From positions 2,179,001 to 2,243,000 of the forward strand of contig NC_134029.1 in assembly GCF_964204645.1 (NCBI RefSeq): 64,000 nucleotides of DNA, written 5' to 3'. Each line of letters opens with the position of its first letter. Within the stretch, counting starts at the first letter, position 1. The position numbers were made by a program, and so were the translations under genes. The notes beneath the pieces were generated by a model. It did no database searches, was not told where the DNA came from, and saw nothing but the letters and a program-made list of their open reading frames with translations. Source of the stretch: Tubulanus polymorphus (taxonomy: Eukaryota; Nemertea; Palaeonemertea; Tubulaniformes; Tubulanidae). Below, piece by piece: positions 33,754 to 45,579 of this stretch.

Positions 33754-35630
33754 TTATTTCATTATTCTCAAATTAGTATCGGAGGCAGATTTATCGATGC
33801 GTGAAAATCGTCTTTCCATATTCCAATCTTCAGGTATAACTGAAATTATTTTCAACGGCCCGACGACCGCAGTCTTGATGTTACGCGACACGCGACAACT
33901 GCTCGGGGTAACTGCAGTAGCAGCAGCAGCAGACCGCGGCGGTGGAGTCGTGCACGTGAATTTATCCACGAGTCCAGGTCGCAACAGTTGAATTCTCGGT
34001 TTCTTCTCATCGCTTTTTGCGCTCAATGACGACTGATCTCGACTGAAATGCGCCACTTGAAACGAAGCTCGAGATCGACCGTTTTTCTCGTAATCAGAAA
34101 CCATTCCGAAGTTTTTCGGTTTACAAAAAAGTAAATTCAGGAAAGTTCGACGAAATTTCTTGTTCATTATTCCGTATAAGAAGGGATTGCAGGCCGAATT
34201 CGCGAACGATATCAAACATGAAGCGCTTAATGCGTTTGATATCATAATGTCTCGCTCGGTACTCGAAGTATAAACGCTCCAAATATTTATAACTTGATAA
34301 GGAGTTATACAAATACAGAAAACTCCAAAAACTATAAAAATCGTAAAAGACGATCTCTTCTCTAGGCGATAACTGATATAGTGACCGAAACCGCGGTGTC
34401 GACTTTTGTCGTCCGGGACGTGGACGTCCCAAGTCCGGGTCAACGCGTGGATCTTCCGCTGTTGTTGCCAGGCGACGTGAAATATTCTTATGTAGCAGAA
34501 AGTGAGGATGAAAAACGGAACAACGAAGCAAACGACGAAAGAAGTGAAACTATAAGCTTCACTGGCGGCCCACTCTATAGAACAGATTGACCGCACTGCC
34601 GTGAACACGTATCCTTGTTGGTTTAGCAGTGGAATCGTCGCATCAATTAAAGCTATGACCCAAACTACGACTATCATAGCGACTGCTTTTCTTGATGTCA
34701 TCGTTTGGTAGTATTGGAGCGGTTGAGTTATTGCCAAATACCTGAAACGAATAAATCAATTTATTCTTTGAATGGTAATTACCATTCACAAAGACGTGTG
34801 TCTATTTCACGAATGGCATCAGAAAAAAAGTCGACCCGACAAAACTGGGAAGCGGGCAAAAGGACGCGTTTTCTGAACCACGAGGGACAATTAGATTGTG
34901 GTTCATGAAAATGATTAGACTTAGGTTCTGCGTTCATCGGATGATAAAATAGATTACAATATAATGAAACACTAGAGAATAATTAGAGAGAGCCACGCAG
35001 ACGGGTGGACGACGTCTTCATCATTTTTTTCCTACCAGACATTAGAGGAAGGCAGTATCATTATTAACCCTTTAGGTTTCCTGGGCTTTATAATCAGATT
35101 TCGGAAAGCTTGTACAAAATCTGTTGGCGAAAAGCTCGAATTCGATGAAGTTACTTTTTCATTTGGTAATCTTAGACTTTCTTTTTTGTAAGATTATTTT
35201 GTCCTCGTGACCTACCGATCTATAGATACAGCGGAAAGAGTCAATAATCCAGCGCTAAGAAACAACGTATTTGTGAAACCAAATAAGTTACACAGCGAAG
35301 TATCGGGAAGTAAATGTCCTAATCGGAACGATGCGACCAGTGTAAACGGCATGACCAGAATTCCTCGCATTAGATCAGCGATTGCTAGAGATAATATGAA
35401 TAATCCCGTGGCTGTGTTAACGCTACCCGTTTTGTACACCACTATACACGCCTATGTAAAAAAATGGAAAAAATTAATTCAAAATTTAAAAACCTACGAA
35501 AGCTGCACAATGTGCGGAATGCCAGACCTACCAATGAATTCCCGAATGTTGCAAAAAATACGATCACCATCAAAAGTACTCCTTGCGCAACATAATATTC
35601 ATCACTTGGAGTTTGATGGCGATTCGCCAT
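33754..35630 (-). CDS. Orphan class A (rhodopsin-like) G-protein-coupled receptor, 3 exons, 440 aa
   Basis: Exons: 35630-35532, 35451-35216, 34741-33754, phases consistent. The second splice falls inside the codon for the Arg of DRY. Seven membrane segments are visible. TM1 has GNSLACIVV (N1.50) and TM2 SLAIADLM (D2.50). There is a Cys pair (DTSLCNLF in TM3, VRSICSIEW in ECL2). TM3 ends SIDRYLAI, TM6 contains ITPYQV and TM7 SACNPFLYG. Residue 3.32 is Asn and 6.48 is Ile, so it lacks the aminergic Asp and the usual toggle Trp; TM7 has no opsin Lys. The C-terminal tail is long (about 120 residues), basic and Ser-rich. The ligand is unknown. Weak resemblance to GPR161/GPR101-like orphans is only an impression. 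Confidence 0.9.
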
Positions 35631-38600
35631 AGTCTCAGAGAGAGAGAGTTTTAAACCACTAAAACCAAATCAATATACACCTAAACTTGATGTTAGTTTT
35701 TACGGTATTTTTCGCTGACTTAGTAATCACATGAATTTCGAACTTTTTTTATTCGAATAAGAAACAAGATAACAATAACTTCTAAAATCTATCTTACCTT
35801 TCACATTATGAATAATAAACGCCTACCATAAATTTTCAGTGATCGGATACATTTGTTTCACACTTTCTCCTTGAATTGTGGAACGCAGTTTTAAATGATT
35901 TCTCTTTCATCACGATTTATATTTATCTCATCAAATATACTGACCAATTAACAACAAATAAGTTGAATCGATCGTCGCCGCCGCACGTGACACGACTGTA
36001 TTGCCGCTGATCCGGTTATCGGGCTGATGCAGGTTTGCTGCGCCAGCATCGCAATCCTCGATCGTTTCAGGTCGATACGCCTTCGTCAATTGGACAAAAA
36101 TCGTCAGGCCTATGTATACATTTTTAAGTTGTGACAGAGTCAGAAAAATTCATCCCAATCAGTCGCTTGCCGGTTCAGACTGAATGGAAGATTGTTTGGA
36201 TGAACCGGAACCGAATTTCCAATTATGTACTTCGATTTTAAAATATTCTGTTATTTCGACCGCCGATCACACATCTATATCTGTACTTCGATTTCCGATT
36301 TCAAAATCAAACCCCCTGTTTCGCTCCCGGCAGGTGTGGTGGGTCTGTAAGGGACACTCAATCGAAAAATCAAACAAAATTTACCAGCCAAATAAATAAA
36401 TAATGGGGACAATCCCTATTTTAAGATAAAAAAATAATGCTCAAAACGCCCCGGTTCTGCTGCCCATGGTATGGCAACAGAGTCTGTAGTCCCTGTGAAA
36501 ATTCAAGAGAGCACTCTGCTGCATTTGCAAGCTCTTAGGATTGTCAATTTCTGCACTCAACACCGCTGAGACCCGGCCGCGTGGTACATGGACGTTTTCA
36601 GTTTAGTTTTGACGAAGCTCATAGACAGCATGGTAGATTTGAACCGGGAGCTCCTTGTATAAGAAATAATAAAACTAAACACGGAAATGAATAAGAAATA
36701 ATAAGACTAAAAATATTTCCAAATCTTTTCGTGTTTCCCAACCTCTTGAGATCTTTTCTGTTGTTGTTTTAAGCATTCTATCGGCTCAGTAATAAACAAA
36801 ACAAATAACCAAAAACCTTATCTAAATCAAACACACAAATATCTGATTTGATGGAATGCTCCAAATAACTGATGAAAGATCACACGCCATTTTACCTATG
36901 GCACACCCTATCACTGCTGTAACTGTTAATTGTTTTAGGGCTAATATCTGGGAGATACATTTTACTCTTTTCTAGAAACAATGTTAAACAGCTATAAACG
37001 TGATTAGTTATCGATAGTAAAATTATTGTCATGTTTTCCCTGAAATAGCGTTGTATTAAATGAGCGAACTGATAATGTTTGAAGACAAAGTGCTGCGAAA
37101 ATTCTAGTTTTCTAGTAAAAATGATGTTAACGAAAATGAAATATAGAACGTTAAGTTAATACTAAGCTTTGTGGGATGACTTTGTAGGATTTGTCTCTAG
37201 TTTGAATGCTTTTATGTCGAGCTGTTTTTAGAATACAGTTCACTTGTTAACAAGGAACTAGCATGATAATTCCTCGAGTACATACCTGTCATTTAGCGAG
37301 GTATAATTTTTGTCATGAGAATAAAATAGACGTTTCTGTTTTAAAGAGTCTATGGTTTGACCATCGATGTATAAACTATAGTTTATAGTTTAAACGTCCA
37401 TGATTGGATTGTTTTTGAAATCAGTCCACGTGTTTGGGGATCTTATATTATAATTCCTCGAGCACAACCTGGCATTTTGTATGAGAGTAAATATAATTGA
37501 AGTCTCTTTTTGTTAAGTTAATTAGCTTCTCTGAACTTTGTTAGTTCACCAGTCAGTGGCTTTCATTATCTTGCAATCCACCCTTTTTTCAACCATATTC
37601 CCACCAACATGGTGCGGAGACGAGTATCTCCCCAAAATATGATAATCGATTATATCATTGGCAATACAGTACAGCACCACTTTATACCGGACACACTGAC
37701 ACTTGTTGACCGATTAGAAGCGAGTGTTGAGCTGCCGAACAGTAATTGCGAAATTAACAATCTTTTTTGATCGTCACTATAGCCATCACAGGGGTGGATC
37801 CAGACCGTAGCCGTATTGTCCAATACGGTCTTAGATTTAACGCACCCTTCGAAATTCCTCGGCAATATTTTTTGACGGCATATATATTACACCGCCTGCT
37901 AATTTCATATGTGCACTGATTATCGGTTTTATTTTTATATGCAGGAGCAAAGTCCTGAATAGTAAACTTTGCAGGGGCGGATCTAAGGGGGGGGAGGTGG
38001 CTCGCCGTTGCTGCGTACCGGGCCGCTTGGGAGAGACACTGCTACTCTGTGGTTTCTTCCTAACAGACGCAGCTTGATAAGTTCGACATTCAGGGTTATA
38101 AGCCTGAGCACTAGTTCGTCGGGTGTGACTCCGGCGGCCCCCTCAGTCCGGGGCCGTCGATTATTTAGGATTGACTTTCCGGCGAAGACCTCAAAATTCC
38201 GCCGGATATCCGGCCACTGAAAATCATACAGTAAGTATGACTCAAGAGTTCTATTGAATTTCTTAAATACTTCCTCTTAAGCACAGGGGCTCGTATCAGA
38301 GTCGGTGTAATGTAAAAACGATAATCTGATAATCCAATGTATATAGTATATAAAATAACTTTATTTATTTTACATATACTATATACATTGGATTAATAGA
38401 TTATCGTTTTTGAAACAACTCTGATACGAGCCCCTGTGCTCATAAGAGTTGATTGAATCATACGTTTTGAAACCGTAAGATTGACCCGCGACAGTATAGT
38501 CTCAGCTATCGACCGTCAGGTGCTGCCGCTGTGTATATCATTGACGGTGTATATATGAACTAAATCTGGTCCTGCAAGTCCTCAACCGTCTTTTAACTGG

Positions 38601-38754
38601 TTGTTAGCCACCTACAGGTAGTGAAATCCAACATGCGGAAGTAAATTGTGACATGCGGGAAAATAGTTGACATACATGAGGAAATGATTAATGGTCACAA
38701 GTTCGCCTTGTAGTACAGTACAGTCCCTGGGTTGACACAGCGGCATCTTCTAAA
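35631..38754. other. Repeat-rich intergenic region upstream of the GPCR and the epoxide hydrolase
   Basis: Divergent interval of 3.1 kb. It contains a diverged duplication (about 37200-37330 and 37400-37510, sharing TATAATTCCTCGAG), two starts resembling hAT terminal repeats (CAGGGGTGGATCCAG near 37787 and CAGGGGCGGATCTAAG near 37972), and the foldback at 38281-38439. No coding exon was recognised. Confidence 0.5.
38281..38439. mobile_element. 159-bp foldback element
   Basis: GCACAGGGGCTCGTATCAGA at 38281 pairs with its reverse complement ending at 38439. Further arm blocks match: AAAAACGATAATCT with AGATTATCGTTTTT, and AATCCAATGTATATAGTATA with its complement near 38375-38394. They surround a short AT-rich loop. 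Imperfect pairing extends outward (CTCTTAA with ATAAGAG). It is a MITE or foldback relic without coding capacity. Confidence 0.8.
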
Positions 38755-40256
38755 ATGTCGAAAAATCCAATCTTATTGCGGCTTATTGCTTACTGCATAG
38801 GCGCATTCTGGAGTGTATTTGTATGTTTGCATACGTGTGTTCGATTCATCAAAAATCCAACTGGGTTGTTTAGAAAAGTCGATCACAAGAAATCAAAAGA
38901 TTTGTATGATACAACAGAATGGTCTCACAAGTACCTAAAGTTGAACGTATGTCAGATTTTTGTAGGAGATTTCTTTTAATAATAAAAGAATCGGTTGAAT
39001 ATCTACAATCGTCTTAAACATACTTTCAATGTCGATTGTCCGCTCATTTCATTTTCAGGAGGTGAAAATTCACTATGTTGAAGCTGGAGATGCTGAAAAA
39101 CCATTAATGCTTTTTGTTCATGGCTTCCCTGAATTCTGGTATTCTTGGCGTTATCAACTCCGTAAATTCAAGGAGAATTACAGGTAACATAATGAATACC
39201 AAATATTTCATTGTGAAGACTATACATACAATTCAATACGAGACAAATGTTAATTATTTTCTGATATGATTCATATAGAGTTGTTGCACTTGATCAAAGA
39301 GGATATGGTGAATCAGATAAACCTAATGACATCGACAGTTACAATATTCGTAAATTGACTGGTGATTTGAAGGAACTAATCGAGGGTTTAGGTAAGCATT
39401 GGATGAAGCTTTATTTAACTTTATGAAATATCAGTATAACTTGTCTATTTTATACTTCAGGCAGTGAGAAGTGTTATCTTGTTGGGCACGACTGGGGTGG
39501 TGCAGTAGCATGGGCTTTCACTTATCAATATCCTCAAATGGTTGAAAAACTAATCATCATGAATTGTCCACATTCTGCGGTATTCCAAAAACACATGATG
39601 CAAAATCTTTCCCAGTTCCTCAAATCTTGGTGAGAATTAAACACAATTGTAGATTGATCCTACCAACAAACGAATTCAATCGCATCAATCTTTGAGCTTC
39701 TGAAATGATTTGTTAATTATTTTAGGTACATGTTCTTCTTTCAAATGCCCTGGATTCCGGAATTTCTGCTGAGTACAAACGATTATGGGTTCATTAGACA
39801 GAATTTCGCGGCTGCAACTCCTCAAAGGAAAATGGGAATGAGAATAAATCCTTTGAATAATGAGGAAATAGAAAACTACAAATACACTTTCAGTCAACCG
39901 GGTAAACAAGCAATATACAGCTGCAGTCACTAACAAAACTATATTACCAATATACCCAGTTCTGGGACAAATACATTGATGTGGTTGATTTCGTTTCAGG
40001 AGCACTGGTTGGACCTTTGAATTACTACCGTGCAGCATTTCAAACAGCACCTCTGTTAGTGAAGAAAATTGAACGACCCGTGCTGGTGATCTGGGGAGAT
40101 AGCGATGGAGCGTTAGAAACTCAACTAGCTGTGAAATCATTAGAATTCTGTGAAGAGGGAAGACTAAAGATTATTGAAGGATGCAGTCACTGGGTTCAAC
40201 AGGATGCATGGCAAACTGTCAACTCACAGATGGAAGACTTCTTATCCATTCAGTAG
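38755..40256 (+). CDS. EPHX4/EPHX3-like alpha/beta-hydrolase (epoxide hydrolase), 6 exons, 343 aa
   Basis: Membrane-anchored alpha/beta hydrolase that in characterised relatives hydrolyses lipid epoxides to diols. Exons: 38755-38946, 39059-39183, 39279-39391, 39461-39629, 39726-39901, 40000-40256, all in phase. A hydrophobic anchor (about residues 8-30) precedes the catalytic domain. The motifs are complete: [11 protein letters not shown] (oxyanion hole, HGxP), [11 protein letters not shown], the nucleophile elbow [10 protein letters not shown], the lid-domain Tyr in NYYRAAF, the acid in WGDSDGALE, and the base in CSHWVQQD. The length (human EPHX3/4 about 360 aa) and domain order are as expected. 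The gene converges on DAP3, and its AATAAA is at 40385. Whether it is EPHX3 or EPHX4, or a pre-duplication form, cannot be decided by eye. Confidence 0.93.
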
Positions 40257-40610
40257 TTGCGATGAATTATTATTATTACTTATTCTTAAATGCCTTTGCT
40301 GTGACCTACTATCACCACATTACATTGTTTTTTGTATTATAATTACATTAAGTTGCTTTCAAATATTTTGCAAACTAAATAACGAATAAATTTGAAAATG
40401 TGTTTGACATTAGTTATAGAAAGGAGGATTTAAAGCACCGAATATTATTCTCGAAGAATCGAATAAAAAACAAAATATCATGAAATATCTACATATTATT
40501 CTTACACATATAAAACTTCAACTCTCGCGACAAAATCTGTCCATAAATTTTCCAATCGTTTTCTGTCTTTAAATTCATGCTTCTGTTAATGTCTATTTAT
40601 TGAAATGAAA
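40257..40610. terminator. Convergent 3' ends of the epoxide hydrolase and DAP3
   Basis: AATAAA for the plus-strand gene is at 40385-40390. TTTATT at 40596-40601 is the minus-strand signal, about ten bases beyond the DAP3 stop codon. The two transcripts therefore end within about 200 bp of each other. No coding signal was seen. Confidence 0.6.
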
Positions 40611-43600
40611 TCAAGCACACGATGCACAAACTTGATTCAATGCTAATGGATTATGGTCACTGAGGAATACAAGTTGTTGTCTACCATCAGTCGTTTTGCC
40701 TAAAAGAAATAAACTCCTTAGTTATATTCATTTCAAGTGATCTATTTCTAATAGTAAATTCAATGATTTTACCTTCAGGATGTTGTATCCACAGTCGATC
40801 TTCATAGTAATCCATACAACTGTGAATCTCTTTTTCAGAATACTTCTGAACTTCTATCGGAATAAATGGATCCAACCATTCAAATCCCTGAAAACCGCAG
40901 ATAAACACTTTAAATCCAATCTGCTACCTGTACCCATCCCTTCAGATATGAAGTCCGGATGATCTGTTTTTCCATACAAGGTACTTAGTCTATTATCTAC
41001 GGGGCTGGTAAAAATCTGCATCTGTCGATTTTGTAGGGATGGCATTTTGAGGTGTGTTGATCACCCACTACGCTAAAGCTGTTCCCCTGGAACCCCTTGA
41101 CCTCACGAGTCGTTGGAGTCGTTACTAGCCGACCAGAATCCGGTCGTACCAATCACAGCGCTTGTAACAAACCGACATTAGACTTCTGTTTCTTTTCTCG
41201 TTAAATGGACCAATCTGCGAACGTTTTACCGATCAAGGAAGTATTTTGCAAATCGATATATGACGTCATACGCAACAGCGCCAGTAATGTAATCACGCTT
41301 CGTGAGGCCAGGGGGCTGGTGGAAGCGAGTTCCGGAGTGATACTGGACCCCTGGCAAGCGAGGATGGTTGGTCACAGCCAGCAGATTTTCTGAGGGGTGG
41401 TCACTGATGGCTGATTATTCGAGGGGTGGCCACTGATGGCTGATTATTCGAGGGGTGGCCACTGATGGCTGATTATTCGAGGGGTATATGGAACAGACAG
41501 CTGTAATCTGTAGAACTAATCCGTAATACATGTACACGATTGATAACTAACAAGTATCAGAATTCATTGTATATTTCTGACCTCTTTAGCCAATAGATAC
41601 TTTGGCAGCCACGATTCCCTTCGTTCTAATGATTGAGCTTTCACATCCACGGTTGCGACTACAGCGCCACCATTCTGTAAAATACGACAAGCGTCTTTAA
41701 TGATTGATTAATCAGATTGCTGTAGAAAAAGTATAAACTGAATCTTGCTCGGATCATACTAACCCAGTTGGCTTGTAATGCTTTCTTGAAATGATGAAGA
41801 AGGGTAAAACATTCAGTCGGGACCTGTATTAAATATAATAATATGAATGTAGTTAAGTGAAATTCACACTAAAATCCTAATACAAGGTGGCCACTTTGCT
41901 TTTTCCCTGACATGTATGTTGTATCTGCGTAGAATCCAATCAATTAACAAAGCCAGATTCATAAGACACAGACGGAAAATGTTTGATTTCATGATTTTTT
42001 AAAAAGAAATCCCTGGCTTTCCCTGATCTCCACGTAAGTGACCACCCAGTGATACACTAAACACACTTACAATTTTTCCTTGTTCATCCTTAATTTGAGC
42101 TGTTCCCCACAAAGCATTCACACCATCTATGGCTACCAACGTTTTAAACCTATCGACGAAAGAAATATCATAAGAGTCTCATTCATTAAGTTTCATAAAA
42201 CTTTCTTGTTCTAAATGCACCTACCCTCGTTTTGTAGTTTGTTCACGAAGTTCTTTCATTATAACACCGATACAGTCTGACGCATATTTCGGTCGATTGA
42301 TTCCCTGAATTTGATAGATAAAATGATCGAAGACATTTCTACGGAATCTTTTAAATTTGTAGATCACAAAACTGATCATCGATACAAACCTGATCAATGA
42401 TTGCATTTATATCAGATCCTTCTTCTGTCATTTCACGTTTACTCCATGTATATTGTTTACTTGTTTTCAACTGTAAAAATTCATTATATTATAGCAGGGC
42501 CCCTACAGATCAATCATTCCTGGATATACAGGGCCCCTACAGATCAATCATTCCTGGATATACAGGGCGCCTACAGATCTACTGGAGTTTTAAAGGAGAA
42601 AATTTCTAATTTTGAGGAATCACTTTCATATCCCAATTAAGTACGATCCTACTAAATTGTACCGTTTATCTCGGTAAACCGTTAATTTAAGCAAATTTTT
42701 ATCATTTACACTACCTAAACTTGGTTTCTAATTCAGTAACCTCCTGTAGATGTACCTGTAGTTGTTTAAGCAGCGTTCCGTTCCAAATCCTGAACTGTTT
42801 TAACCATTCGACCGATTGAATAGGAAGATCAACGCGTCCAGGTTTATACGTCGAAACGCTTATATCTTTACATCGCCATAACCAAGTAGCAGCTAAACGT
42901 ACATTGTCGAAGAGATAAGAGCTGTAGATTTAGCATCAGTAAAGAGAGACAAGAGTCTAGTGTTTAATACATACGCGAGCTGGCTGTCAGAATAATCCAA
43001 TTGTTCACCGCGCAGTAATGTATTACATGAGCTAGTGACAGAGATTTACCAGTTCCGTGATTACCATCTAATCATTCATAATCATAAATGAAAACAACGA
43101 ACAAACATTTCTAAGTTTAATTATCGGCATTGAGGAATCTGATTTAGTTAGGTTTAAGTTGAAGATAAAGGTTATAACCAGGTAAGGAAGAACTATGATG
43201 ATAAAGGATACAGAGTATATAACGTATTACAGGTACATCATAGTTAGCATTCTTCATGTAATGAATGGTTTCTAAAGCTGGTTTTCGCACCATTAAACAA
43301 CACTCCTGAAAAGTCTTCACCTGGAAAACCATATTGAAATAAGTTAATTATCAAGTGTGCATTCTAGTTAATCACATTCATGAATTCATGATCTCAGTCT
43401 TACGTCTTTAGTGAAATCAACTGGCATAAAATGATGAAGCCATGTTTCGTAATGTTGGTTTGGAACAGTATAAAATTGACCTTCTTGATGTAAACTATGT
43501 TGACTCTACAAAATCACAAGACACATAATTATCAAAGCGAATTCTTTTCATTATTCTATAGACATCGACCTTCCCTAACTTACAGGATCTGTGTAATTTG

Positions 43601-43978
43601 TTCTGAAGGCTGGACGACGCTCTGCTGTTTTTACATGACTAGCTTCTTCAGACATTAACTGTTCTATAACGCTTGGGCCCGGTTTCTGCGATGGTTCATT
43701 CTGTTCAGTTGTTCCGGTACTATACCGATAAACTCGCCCGCAGACTGTTGTATAAATAAATAAAAATTGGAATTGAATTGCCGTTCGTCAATCAGGCCTA
43801 AATCAGTTTTGTTCAACTGAATATGAGTGAGATTGGGGGAATACTAAGGGGTTTTAGGAATAAATATGCTCCTTCAAATGGTGAAAGTGATTGAGTCTCA
43901 TTCGAGGCATCATGAGAGGTATTTACCGGAATTTAAACGAGAAATCCTGAAAATCCGTGAAATCATGGGCGCTGCCAT
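40611..43978 (-). CDS. DAP3: DAP3 / mitochondrial small-ribosomal-subunit protein mS29, 13 exons, 427 aa
   Basis: GTP-binding component of the mitoribosomal small subunit, also linked to apoptosis. Exons: 43978-43927, 43744-43584, 43505-43404, 43320-43212, 43067-42971, 42921-42756, 42470-42390, 42304-42225, 42149-42071, 41823-41764, 41674-41582, 40887-40773, 40699-40611. All are in phase. The N-terminus ([17 protein letters not shown]) is basic and Arg/Ser-rich, like a mitochondrial presequence. Conserved blocks are [18 protein letters not shown], the P-loop [18 protein letters not shown] near 150, Walker-B-like [22 protein letters not shown], and [14 protein letters not shown]. They follow human DAP3 throughout. 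The junction of exons 5 and 6 (GTATTA donor) is the least certain. Intron 4 begins with a U12-like GTATCCTTT. Intron 11 is swollen by repeats. The ATG overlaps an AAGATGGCAGC motif. Confidence 0.95.
41063..41367 (-). repeat. Dispersed repeat family, near-full copy (about 305 bp) in DAP3 intron 11
   Basis: Read on the minus strand, it begins CATCCTCGCTTGCCAGGGGT, continues GTATCACTCCGGAACTCGC, and ends GGAACAGCTTTAGCGTAGTG. The same ends occur in the shortened copy at 33580-33663. It contains a palindromic TATGACGTCATA and TCTGGTCGGCTAGTAACGAC. It carries no open frame of note. Size, dispersal and the A-box motif suggest a SINE. Confidence 0.6.
41392..41484 (+). repeat. 29-bp tandem repeat, 3 copies
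   Basis: Three nearly identical copies of GAGGGGTGGCCACTGATGGC plus TGATTATTC, directly after the dispersed repeat in DAP3 intron 11. The first copy has GGTC in place of GGCC. Confidence 0.9.
42495..42583 (+). repeat. 34-bp tandem repeat, about 2.6 copies, DAP3 intron 6
   Basis: The unit is CAGGGCCCCTACAGATCAAT plus CATTCCTGGATATA. Two full copies are followed by a partial third with GGGCGCC. It lies between DAP3 exons 6 and 7. Confidence 0.9.
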
Positions 43979-45579
43979 CTTGTCTGACTAATTACCACCC
44001 GGAACCGCGTGGTTCACTACTGACGGTTATTGCACTGACCCGGCGCCGGTCTCTAATTGCATTTCCTTTTTGCGGTATCTTTGGTTTCAAATTGACCAAT
44101 TTTACGAACAATAGCATCAATTGTGTTTAGATCCTGCCAACCCCATCCGTTCCGACCCTCAGAAAGTTTTGTGGAGGACATGCTGTGACCGCTCCATAGC
44201 ACCTCTTGCCGCAGTCGATGAGAAAAGACAATAACAGGCAGAGGTCTAGTTGAATAGAAATAAATTTTATTTGAATAGTTCTCAAATATTTGCAAAATAA
44301 TTGAAAGATCAAGATGGACGGATTATAACTACCAGTTATATACAGATTGACAAAATGTATCTCAGTAATCGAAGCGGTGCATGAAGAATAATTATTGTTT
44401 TGCCTATTATTCAATAAGTATTGACACAGTAACTGAAACCGTTTCCTCCATCTACGAAACATCCTTCCAACACAATCAGCTGCATCTATAGCGGCCACAT
44501 AAACACACATCATGATACATACATACATACAACAGGCAAAATCAAACACTATCCATATACAAATATAGAGCAGTATCCACAAAATAATGGAATCTTAATT
44601 CAGTTCAATAGTTCAATATGAAAGTTCACATTTACTCCAATTACTGGAAACTGGCTCTAAAAAACAATACACGTCGAGCAGCATGAAACATACAACAATC
44701 ACTCTCAACTCACTCCCAGCAATGAATACTGCGTGGTGTGTCTTAACAATTTAAAATAACTTCTCACAAGTCTGTAAGCCACATATCAAGTTCAAAGAAC
44801 ATTTTAGTGATCGCGTTTATCGTGAGATTGACATCGTACAGAAGTTATTTTATCTTATTCCGACGTCCGATAACATAGCTTTTATCAAATTTATGGTAAA
44901 ACAGTTGTAGTTGATCTGTCTATCAGGGTCTCGTCAAAATATGTAATCGGCTAAATTAAGGATTTCTATTCAGAGAATCCCGTCTCAATACAGTTTCAGT
45001 TACAGTATCAAATCATATTGGAAAATTATGTGTAAGAACCTGTGTTACTTCACTTCATGTTATTTTTAAATTTTTTTACATTTTCACAGAATCAATTTCT
45101 ATATGATTTTCCACGTTGTTTTAAATTTTCATGTTTCAGCCGTCAAATACATTTAAACTAACACGCACAATATACAAAATGTTACAACATTTATTGCAGT
45201 TTTAAGAGAAATTATCACATTGATGATTTTCCACTGGCATGTGGTTGTTTTTTATCAGCAGTTTCTTAGTGCTTTTAAGAGCAAGGACAGCAGATCGAAA
45301 ATTTTAAGGGAGAGCATCATGACACATAGTCGTGGGTTACATTTTGACCCTTTTTTGAATACATGTAACTGATTCTAGGGTAATGAAAACTACCAGTTAT
45401 ATTCTTTCTGTAAGTACTCACAAAATACTCAATGAAAAACAGAAATCAATTAAAATTCTAGACAAAGCAAACATCATACATGGAACTTATAGATAAATCT
45501 GTAACTAAATTGTGTATTAATCTAGGTTTGCTATACAAAAACAACATAAAACGAAAAACTAAACAATTTACAATTTTAA
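43979..45579. other. Spacer between TTC29 and DAP3 (both minus strand)
   Basis: The part nearest 45579 is probably TTC29 3' UTR, with a minus-strand poly(A) signal (TTTATT at 45190). The part nearest 43979 should hold the DAP3 promoter, with the ATG embedded in AAGATGGCAGC. The minus-strand open frame at about 44127-44582 lacks recognisable domains or composition and is not called. Confidence 0.45.

Noticed and set aside
39685-40140. 151-codon minus-strand open frame
   Set aside because: It is the antisense shadow of epoxide hydrolase exons 5 and 6.
44127-44582. 151-codon minus-strand open frame
   Set aside because: Cys/Tyr/Ile-rich composition typical of AT-rich noncoding DNA, no domain, and located in the probable TTC29 3' flank.
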